Origin: Chara braunii
Lineage: Eukaryota; Streptophyta; Charophyceae; Charales; Characeae
Assembly (NCBI GenBank): GCA_003427395.1
Contig: BFEA01000135.1
Span: forward strand, 2,691,533 to 2,730,366
Length of the DNA stretch: 38,834 nucleotides
Direction of reading: 5' to 3'
Part shown: one piece after another, positions 11,085 to 18,317 of the stretch
Position numbering within the stretch: position 1 is the first letter of the stretch
How the letters are laid out: the number at the start of each line of letters is the position of its first letter
Translations under genes and position numbers: made by a program
The notes under the pieces: model-generated
What the model was told of the DNA's origin: nothing
The model's database searches: none
What the model saw: only the letters and a program-made list of their open reading frames with translations

Positions 11085-11500
11085 CGTAACCTGTGCTCTG
11101 GCATCGCTTGACCCTTGTGGAGGGGGGGGTGGTTCCGTTTCCGTCCTGAGACATAAGTCCTACTTACCAGTGTACACTTCTCCGGGCTACTTACTTCGCC
11201 CTCCTTACTCTACCCACTAACTTGTTCTCGGCGACAGGTGGGCGACGGCCAAATCTGACCACTGGCACCATCAACTATAGCCATAGGTCTTCGTAGAGAC
11301 GAACGACAGTGAGGTGTCACCTGCGATGGTAGTTCCTTGGTGGAGCCGACATCGCTGGCCAGGCCTGCCGAACCGGCAAGCAGCGCTAGGGCCGAGTGCT
11401 AACGCACCAGAGCTAACGTTGAAGCGTCGCCGCCCCCGTATGCGACTTTCCTAGGCTTACCTTAGTCAGTTTCGCTTCAACCAAAAGAAAAAATGAAAGA
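11085..11500 (-). other. LINE-2 5' UTR
   Basis: This is a GC-rich leader upstream of ORF1 without a credible open frame. On the minus strand its far end reads AAGCGAAACTGACTAAGG, close to AAGCGAAACTGGCTGAGG found upstream of the hairpin at the LINE-3 3' end. The exact 5' boundary (about 11460-11500) cannot be fixed without a second copy. Confidence 0.5.
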
Positions 11501-11544
11501 GAAAACAAAATATAAAAAGACACAGCCGATCTTATCCTATCTCT

Positions 11545-12732
11545 ATGCGTACGAGAATTGAAGTCGACCATGGTGAGACCGATTGTGCAAGACTTGCTCT
11601 ACAACCGGCTTCGAATCTTCTGGGAGGCTCGACTGACATTGCTGTGGAGGACAAGACAACAGTTGAGAAGATGGAGATATTGCCAGAACATGAAGGAAAG
11701 ACATCAGGGGGAAGTAACCCAGAGAGGCCGCAAGAGAAGGATGAAGGAACCGGAGCTGTAGTGTATTTGGATGCAGACACAGAGGAAGGCGAGGAAACAC
11801 AATCCATGAACCAGAAGTTGGTGGCAGCAACTGTTGATATAGTTCACGAATTTTTTCCGTTCACATGGAACCCCCTGAACAATGAATCATTCACATTAAG
11901 AGTACAATATCTCCAATGTTTGGGAGCGGGCAAGTGGTTGACGACAAATATCGTTGACTTTTACTGCCATTACGTATATTACTCACTCACACGTAAGGTT
12001 GTTGACCTCACACACGTTAAATTGTTGCCCGCTCTATGGTACAACGGAATACAGGGGCTCCACAAGGACGCGAGTTTGAGCAGCCCTCCTGATCTGAAGA
12101 CGGTAACGCGAAGTTCAAAGTCGAAGGCGAAAAACATGAGGAGTTTGTGAAAAAATCAAGTAGTTATTGTTCCTCTGCTATGCAATAACCATTTTACTAT
12201 TCTCGTGTTGAACAACATAGGATGCATGCTACAACATCCACATCTCGACCAACCAAGAGACTGCGCCATTTTCCACCTAAACTCCAAGAAACGATCGGGT
12301 AATCCTCCGTTTGAACCTTTGTTAACCTATTTCTTTTACGAGCACATGGCGTTACGGTATTCAACTGATGTTGAAGTTACGACCGTGACCATAGAATCGA
12401 CATGGAGAACATTGATGCAAGGTGTATCTTTCATCGACGAGATTGATTGTCATCAACAACGGAACTCAAACGACTGCGGTGTATTTGCCACGAGGAATGT
12501 TGAGAGCATGCTTATGTACATCGCAAACGACGAGCAATTCGAGTTCACGAAAGACACAATGACGAAGGCTTGCGAACGTTTGTCGTCAAGAAAGTCTTGT
12601 GAGCAACGACACATAATGATCAAGGCTTTGGCGGAGTCATACCCCGCGGCATGCGGAACACAGACAACAAATGACAAGTACGTTGTTTTCAAGAAGTTTA
12701 CATCAAGCAGGAGGAAGGCAGCGACAAAATGA
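11545..12732 (+). pseudogene. Ulp1/SENP-like (C48) cysteine protease, interrupted
   Basis: C48 proteases cleave SUMO or related ubiquitin-like proteins; similar domains also ride in plant DNA transposons. From ATG 11545 the first ~95 residues are low-complexity and acidic. Then come KWLTTNIVDFYCHYV (the family's substrate-side W-L-x-x-x-I block), VVIVPLLCNNHFTILVL with the catalytic His at 12190-12192, AIFHLNSKK, and QQRNSNDCGVFA with the oxyanion Gln and catalytic Cys at 12475-12477. Two lesions stand out. A TGA at 12148-12150 interrupts an otherwise continuous frame. The position usually held by the catalytic Asp (HLDS-type) reads Asn (aac, 12280-12282). C-terminal ~85 residues are Lys/Ser-rich. 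Either a decayed gene or a transposon-borne protease; whether it is expressed or spliced around the TGA is unknown. Confidence 0.8.
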
Positions 12733-13200
12733 TGAAGCACGCACTTGAAGAGGTGAGCTAAGATATGGATGTGCGGCGACTCGTAGATTTCGTTAGTTGA
12801 AACATTGAACAAGTACGCAAATAATGATAAAGATAAGACAAGGTAGGTGAAATTTTTAACATAAGTCCACAAATTTATCATTGCATATGTAATGTAAAAA
12901 TACGTACTTCTGTTCACGAAAAGCAGGGTCGAGATAAAGTCCCGCTGCTGAGATGAAATTTCACTAATGACAAATTTTCCATGTCCTACGTTACGTGTCT
13001 TCTTCCTCTTCACAGAATTGGTGAGCGATATAGACGAAGTACTTGCCACCAATGAACAAGCACACATTACGGGTTCGCCGAGGGTCTGATGTTAAAGGGA
13101 CATCGACGCAACGAAGGCTCTACGTTCGCGAAGAAGGGGTGTCACGACAACAGACGAATGTCGGTGCACGTCTCGTACAGGAACGAAACAAAGTTCGAGA
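12733..13200 (+). other. Spacer between protease and acidic protein, possible intron
   Basis: This AT-rich stretch has no recognisable coding block. A donor-like gaagag/gtgagc lies at 12751 and a good acceptor, a pyrimidine tract ending cttcacag, at about 13014. An intron linking the protease to downstream exons is possible, but no phase keeps a long frame open across it, so it is not called as a gene structure. The open frame at 13043-13291 has no motif. Confidence 0.35.
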
Positions 13201-13212
13201 TATAACACGGCA

Positions 13213-13817
13213 TGGAACATCTGAAGAAGAGTGTACGAACAAGAACGGAGCGTTGGAGGACAAATTTGGTCGAAATGCACCGCGAAGCTAGCAAACGGAA
13301 ATTGCAGATGGAAGAAACAGAGAAGCGAGATAACGACATTGACATCTGACGTAGGGAAGAGTCTTCGAAGTATACTCCGAAGTCGAAGATAGTATGCAGA
13401 AAAATGTTGGCCGGAGCAACCCCTCTTGCTCCAAGTAAGTATGTCACCGAAAAGAAACGGGAGCACAACAAGGGTGAAGCGACTGTTGTGGACAGTGCAG
13501 AAGTAGGAGGAAGCGGTGAGGATATCGAAGGCAGCATGCGTTGTGGTCGGCAGGCGGGCCAGAGCAGTGGAGACAGACACATTGGTGGTCACGACACTCA
13601 GCACAGGCAGCGGCATGTGGAACGAGAAGGTCGACAACCATTATTGACAGAGTGCGAAGAGCAGCAGCTGGAGCAAAAAGAAGCAAATACGAAAGAGGAC
13701 GATTCAGAGGACGAGAACAACAGAGACAGCGACGATTTTGGTGAACGTGAATCGAATGAAGACGAGGATGATGATAATGAAGACGGTCGTGAAGAGGATG
13801 ACGAGAACGATGCATAA
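13213..13817 (+). pseudogene. Hypothetical coiled, acidic-tailed protein (one in-frame stop)
   Basis: Not recognised as a named family. One frame runs from an ATG near 13213 (MEHLKKSV) through charged, helix-prone residues (EMHREASKRKLQMEETEKRD), meets a TGA near 13347, and continues in the same frame (RREESSKYTPKSK) into the open stretch starting at 13404. That ends with a strongly acidic tail (EDEDDDNEDGREEDDEND) at 13817. The continuity of composition across the TGA suggests a nonsense mutation. Such a charged coil plus acidic tail would fit a DNA- or chromatin-associated partner, but that is only composition. It sits 0.5 kb downstream of the protease on the same strand and could be part of the same gene or element. 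Confidence 0.45.
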
Positions 13818-14056
13818 TTCACAAACGAGAAAGCAGTAGGTAAAGCATTATGTGAAATCTTGTAAAGTTGTTTGTGACATTAAAAAAATGTGGAAGAAAA
13901 AGATAACAACATTGAAAACGATTATCCTGTTTACATTCTCGCTTATGATTTGTACGTGTTTAATGAACATGTAAAAGTGACCAGCATAATAATTGTGTTT
14001 TCCGTTTGTTTTTGCTTTTTTTGTCTCTGTGTGTTCGTCCTTTGTGTCTGTGCAGT

Positions 14057-15037
14057 TATGCGAGGACGTGAAAAACGGGATGCGTCGGAGAAAAGCAAGC
14101 TCAACAACCGCATTAGTGACAACATCCACACGTTATACGCGCACTCCAAAATAGTGAAGCAATTGATGCGTTGCGTAGCGATGGCCTTATGTTTATCTCG
14201 AGCCAAGGATGCAGAGATGTATCCGTCAGTCGACACGTATCTCGAATCCTTCAGGGGTCTCATCGAATCTCTGGACCCAGATACACGATTCATCGTAGAT
14301 CGGTCGATGAAGAGCACAACACCGATAACACTTCGCACACTCGGATCAAGGGAGCTGACGAACATCCGAGGAGAGATCGCTTACGACATTGTCAGGGCTT
14401 TTTGGAGCGCCGCGGGGTTGCCTTATCCATGCGGAACTGTAAGAGATCATTTTGAAAAAGAGCGAGAGGAAATGAGGACGAAAATGCTCGATTATTCATC
14501 GTGGAGAGTGAAAGGCGAAGAGCCGTGGGGCGCAACAGAGTTTAAGAATGTCGTGCAAGACGTTTTATACAGAGATTGGAACGAAGCAGGTCGAAATGGT
14601 TGCACTCTCCAACAACTCGCATTCGCTCATATGGTGTTAGAGTGTCACATCAGCAACAAAAGTCNAGCGCCGCGGGGCTACCTTATCCATGCGGAACTGT
14701 AAGAGATCGTTTTGAAAAGGAGCGAGAGGAGATGAGGACGAAAATGCTCGAACAATCATCGTGGAGAGTGAAAGGCGAAGAGCCGTCGAGCGCAACAGAG
14801 TTTAAGAATGTCATGCGAGACGTTTTATACAGAGATTGGAATGAAGCAGGTCGAAATGGTTGCACTCTCCAACAACTCGCATTCGCTCATATGGTGTTAG
14901 AGTGTCACATCAGCAACAAAAGTCGACCCGCACGCACGGCAGCAGCGAGCAAGGAAATACGAAGAATAGAAGAAGCCATCGTGTCAACTTGCAAGACCGG
15001 TATCGGAAAAGTGACTATAAAAAAATGCAAAAGATGA
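14057..15037 (+). CDS. Unrecognised protein with a duplicated 3' segment
   Basis: I do not recognise the family. From ATG 14057 (MRGREKRDASEKSK) the protein has a basic start, a helix-rich middle (HTLYAHSKIVKQLMRCVAMAL, SLDPDTRFIVDRSM), then FWSAAGLPYPCGTVRDHFEK, SSWRVKGEEP and LQQLAFAHMVLECHISNKS. A 260-base segment (14406-14665) is repeated at 14666-14924 with an N at the junction. Only the second copy leads into the C-terminus (RRIEEAIVSTCKTG, basic end, stop at 15037). Across the N the frame is lost, so the locus as assembled encodes either a truncated protein or two pieces. A longer upstream frame from 13890 passes through a T-rich tract (13998-14050) that would read as a membrane helix. 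That tract ends in tgtgcag and looks more like an intron acceptor, so the later ATG is preferred. Confidence 0.45.
14406..14924. repeat. 260-bp direct repeat joined at an N
   Basis: agcgccgcgggg starts at 14406 and again at 14666. The two copies stay aligned for about 260 bases with roughly a dozen substitutions and no visible indels. The single N at 14665 sits exactly at the junction. This is what a contig join between overlapping, non-identical (allelic or paralogous) ends would look like, though a real tandem duplication is not excluded. Confidence 0.85.
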
Positions 15038-15039
15038 GG

Positions 15040-15835
15040 TCGTTCAAATGAAGAATGATCATAGATTTTTTGAAATCTTTGCAGATAGTGACGAGGTGAT
15101 TGCTGAGGAGAGGTCTAAGGACGTTTGTGATATTAGTATTTTGTCATTTCCGTATAATACTTTGATTTCGCATACAGCAAGGTGGTAGTGAAGACGTCGT
15201 GAGAGTTGAATATGATATTGAGGACTATTGATTGATTGATTGATTGAGAGAGAAAGAGAGATAGAGAGAGAGAGATGTTATGACGTCTGTGACATTTGTA
15301 CTTTGTACGTTTTGTACAGTACTTGGACTTCGTGTACGGCGAGATAAATGTCAAGAGGTCATTCTAGTTGAATATGATATCGTCAACTATTTAGACTCGG
15401 AATGAGAGGGAGAGGTATGTAGAAAGAGGCAGGAAACAAACAAAGGAGACATAATCGGTGTGATGTGTGTTTGGTACGACGACATGATTTTGCAGACATG
15501 TGTTACAGGTGTGTTGTGTATTGCTATGCTAGTTGGGGTGAATGAACAACAAAGACGACTATGAAATGTCTCAAGCGTTGTGAAATTTTTTTTTATTTTT
15601 TTTTTAAGTGGACAAAACACATTCGTGGTCATGTTTAAAGTGCCTTAGTGTGGACTAAATGTAACAGGTACAATGAGAAGTGTGTGTCGGATTTATATTT
15701 TGCCAAAGAAAATATTGATAATTGCGATATTTGCATCCGTTAAGAGGTTTTCACGACCAAAGAAAATACATAACCCTATAGACGCTAATTCCTCTTGTGA
15801 TATAACGACAAATAGATATTGTGAAACACACACAT

Positions 15836-15915
<80 letters not shown>

Positions 15916-16310
15916 GCATAAGTGTCGCGACGGATCTATATTGATTGTCACACTGAAAGTTGCAACTATTTTTAAACGATATATTTTTTTTTCACTACGA
16001 TATCTTAATGTTGCTCAGATATTGCAATGAGTTAGGCAACCAATTCCCAAACGTTTGCGCATACCAGGGATACAGTATAACCGCAAATGACTTAACAGCG
16101 GATCGAACGTTGGAAAATGTTTGTCATATTGATTTGGAAGTCCGCAGGGAAGTCATCAACGTTTCTTGTGTTGAAGTAAGGTTCAACACATGTGTGTTTA
16201 TCGGTTAAGGTTAAAAACCGGTGTGTGTTAGAGAACTGTTGTCACTCGATACAGTCAACTAATTTTCAACACAAGGATGTATAAAAACATAACTGGGAAG
16301 ACCGGGATTT
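15040..16310. other. AT-rich spacer with simple repeats
   Basis: No gene is seen. It holds gattgattgattgatt followed by gagaga-rich sequence at 15227-15275, a T-rich patch at 15587-15605, and the long GA tract listed separately. Two stretches are weakly similar to each other: 15133-15200 and 15295-15385 share ttt(g/c)cgtatA/gtacagtacttgg-like text, followed by gttgaatatgatat. That suggests an old local duplication. The open frame at 15960-16208 has no motif. Confidence 0.5.
15841..15910. repeat. (GA)n microsatellite
   Basis: About 35 uninterrupted GA units. Open frames through it on both strands (RERERE, SLSLSL) are repeat artefacts. Confidence 0.97.
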
Positions 16311-16318
16311 TTTTCTGT

Positions 16319-16319
<1 letters not shown>

Positions 16320-16360
<41 letters not shown>
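16320..16360. repeat. (TA)n microsatellite
   Basis: About 20 TA units, bordering a T-rich tract. Length may be unreliable in assembly. Confidence 0.95.
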
Positions 16361-16361
<1 letters not shown>

Positions 16362-16378
16362 TTTATATATTTTTTTCC

Positions 16379-16392
16379 TTTTTTTTTTTTTT
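16379..16392 (-). other. Probable LINE poly-A (T-run)
   Basis: Fourteen T on the plus strand, followed by gtgaaag and, about 45 bases on, aatgggggacc. LINE-3 has T-run, ggaaag and aatgggacgagg at similar spacing. This suggests the tail of another minus-strand LINE whose 3' end was later interrupted by the foldback element to its right. Confidence 0.45.
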
Positions 16393-16450
16393 GTGAAAGA
16401 AAGGACACCCCACATATGGTAGTCGTTAACAACAACATATAATGGGGGAC

Positions 16451-16739
16451 CAAGTCCCACTAGCAGGGTTGAGCTACCTCAACGCCTGAATCTGGACATG
16501 TTTGTAGAGACGCGCAGTTCAGGAAACTCACCACCATATCTGCATATCTCTGCAAAAACGTCCAGATTCAGGCGTTGAGGTAACTCATCCCACTAGCAGG
16601 GTTGAGCTACCTCAATGCCTGAATCTGGACGTGTTTGTGGAGAGGCCCAATTCAGGAAACTCAACACCATATCTGCACATCTCCGCAAAAGAGTCCAGAT
16701 TCAGGCGTTGAGGTAGCTCAATGCTGCTAGTGGGACTTG
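16451..16739. mobile_element. MITE-like foldback element, tandem dimer
   Basis: The ends are inverted repeats of about 46 bases: caagtcccactagcag at the left and ctgctagtgggacttg at the right, each continuing into gagctacctcaacgcctgaa or its complement. Inside are two head-to-tail copies of a unit of about 140 bases. Each has an inner inverted repeat (ctgaatctggac ... gtccagattcag) flanking a short loop with attcaggaaactca and ccatatctgca. No coding capacity. Short size and long terminal inverted repeats fit a non-autonomous DNA transposon or foldback element. A target duplication is not clear. Transcribed, it would fold into a long hairpin. Confidence 0.75.
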
Positions 16740-17003
16740 TATTCTACAGAAGCAGGACCATACGAAGGCCAATCAGGATCAATCAAGACACATACACAAG
16801 AGACTGCAAATACAAGGCAGACCATGAAAACGACTCACGACACGACCTAGACATAGCTTGACAAAAAACCCAAACGTGACAACCGTTTCCGAATGATAAT
16901 ACACGAAGCGCAGTAGCAGTAGTGGAGGAACCACGTTCCTCATCGGCGACGACCTTGCCGGTTTCACATGGCCGCCGGCCACTTCACATAAAAACCAGAT
17001 TTT
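16740..17003. other. Unassigned spacer
   Basis: About 260 bases without a recognised gene or repeat on either strand. The minus frame at 16779-16982 has no family signature. Confidence 0.4.
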
Positions 17004-17059
17004 TAGGGAGCATTACCCCAGTTCGCTTTGACTGCCTATCCTATGAAAATCACCAAAGA

Positions 17060-17091
<32 letters not shown>

Positions 17092-17604
17092 ACCAGAGAA
17101 GGGGGAGAGTACTGACTGGGGCGAGGTCCCACTAGCAATCGGATAGGATAAAAAGGAGTTTGTGGGGCAGTTGAGTGTGACCCAAATCCTGTCGTGTAGT
17201 ACTGGCTGTCGAATAATGTCTTCCCACCTGTTGAGGGGTTGCTTGTCAGGCAAGGGAATTTTTCTCCAGGTCTTGAGAATTTTTATCCAGAATGGATCTT
17301 TACTGATGTCCTGTCTTACACTACGACTCTCATAACAGGTTTTCCGGACCCTTCAATGGGCTCTCTCATCCACACTAGCATTCCTACGTAAACGGTGCTC
17401 AATCAAAAACCTTTTAATTGCGAGGAAGCAACCATGGACAAAAGACCAACTTGCCTTCCTGTACCGAAACCAGACGGCCACCTGTTGCCCAGGTGCGGGA
17501 AAACCACAAGGGGCTCTTCGTTTGCCAATCTGCGATAATAGTGAGTCTAATCTGGATCAGTATCGATGTCTTTTGCTTTTCGGGGCACATTGGTGCATCT
17601 AAGA
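17004..17604 (-). mobile_element. Scrambled fragments of L1-type LINEs
   Basis: Three pieces can be recognised on the minus strand. At 17604-17414, a reading (IADWQ ... SRTWATGGRLVSVQEGKLVF) matches the extreme C-terminus of LINE-2 ORF2 (ADW ... EDTWGSEGKLVKLESGKLVW). At about 17370-17150, WIKILKTWRKIPLP then RWEDIIRQPVL matches the post-RT segment of ORF2. At 17020-17004 lies a degenerate 3'-end hairpin (CTGGGGTAATGCTCCC). The C-terminal piece comes before the mid-ORF2 piece, the reverse of the normal order, so at least two copies or a rearrangement are involved. The poly-A of LINE-3 is inserted at the right edge. Confidence 0.55.
17063..17089. repeat. A-run (plus strand)
   Basis: About 26 consecutive A, bracketed by atcaccaaagag on the left and atcaccagagaag on the right. 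The flanking near-repeat could be a short duplication around an inserted A-tail (plus orientation), or slippage. Confidence 0.6.
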
Positions 17605-17627
17605 TTTTTTTTTTTTTTTTTTTTTTT
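17605..17627 (-). other. LINE-3 poly-A tail
   Basis: Twenty-three T on the plus strand, directly followed by the LINE 3'-end sequence; marks the 3' boundary of LINE-3. Confidence 0.9.
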
Positions 17628-17699
17628 GGAAAGCTTAGACATTCATTACACCAAGAAATCAATGGGACGAGGCCCCTCACAATTCGACCCAGAGTTATC

Positions 17700-17716
17700 C
17701 TGGCAGCCTCAGCCAG
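17700..17716 (-). promoter_or_regulatory. LINE 3'-end hairpin (copy in LINE-3)
   Basis: The minus strand reads CTGGCTGAGGCTGCCAG, a five-base-pair stem with a seven-base loop, about 73 bases upstream of the poly-A. It is preceded by CTGCTCGTAAGCGAAA and followed by a TAACTCTGGGTCGAATTG block shared with LINE-2. It is the covarying partner of the hairpin at 4469-4485. Confidence 0.65.
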
Positions 17717-17994
17717 TTTCGCTTACGAGCAGAGCTCAAAGTTCCACCTACTATTCCAGAATCTCTTAATCCCATCGTTGCTGGAAACCGGGTCCAGCGT
17801 CCCATGTTATTACAAAATAACTTAAAAAAAAAAAAAAGCATGAAGTGCCAGTAAAAAAAAGGGGGACTGCCTGCGCAGTCAGATTTACCTTACCCAACAA
17901 TTTTGCCTTAAAGCATACATGAATAACCTACCAAAACGCTTGACTGGGTTATTTCGACTAAAAACAGTCAACATCTTAAAAGTCTTTATTCTTC

Positions 17995-18314
17995 TGTGCA
18001 AAGAGCCCAGGGAAGAGTCATCCATATTGCAGGAACAAAGAATGACTTTTCTTGTCCTCTTTGTATCGTCACTCGTGTGTATCTGACAACCAATTCAAGT
18101 TAGAGAGCTTTATCTTCCCTACATCATTAAAGAAAGTCAGCCTTCCTTCCTTGGCTTAGTATGTGGCTAAAGAAGGGACAACCTTATTGCACAGCACAAG
18201 GCTGACTTTCCTTATTCTCTTTTACTTTGTCATTCATGGGTATCAGACAATCAACTACAGAGTCTTATTTTCCCTTCAGTCTTAAAGGAGGCCAGCCTTC
18301 CTTCCTTGGCCCAG
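17995..18314. repeat. Two ~160-bp imperfect tandem repeats in LINE-3 3' UTR
   Basis: The block ending ccagccttccttccttggc appears twice (ends near 18155 and 18311), preceded in both by a gacttt(t/c) start (18044 and 18204), a cgtcactcg or tcattcatg block and tatc(t)gacaa. The period is 160 bases. It lies wholly between the ORF2 stop and the conserved 3' end. Confidence 0.7.
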
Positions 18315-18317
18315 GTC

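Larger units (their letters stand above)
4380..11500 (-). mobile_element. LINE-2: near full-length L1-type non-LTR retrotransposon
   Basis: In minus orientation it carries a 5' UTR (about 11500-11085), ORF1 (11084-9064), ORF2 with endonuclease, RT and zf-RVT (9077-4912), a 3' UTR and a poly-A (T-run on the plus strand, 4380-4398). Its tail abuts the LINE-1 5' end. All expected domains are present, but both ORFs carry several frameshifts, so the copy is inactive. ORF1 and the endonuclease are clearly sister to LINE-1. No target-site duplication could be assigned by eye; the 5' boundary is approximate. Confidence 0.9.

Noticed and set aside
13890-14056. Predicted transmembrane helix at the start of the long frame from 13890.
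   Set aside because: It is the translation of a T-rich tract ending in tgtgcag, more like an intron acceptor; the later ATG at 14057 is preferred.
15821-16030. Open frames through the GA and CT microsatellites on both strands.
   Set aside because: Dipeptide repeats (RE, SL) produced by dinucleotide repeats are open in most frames and are not genes.
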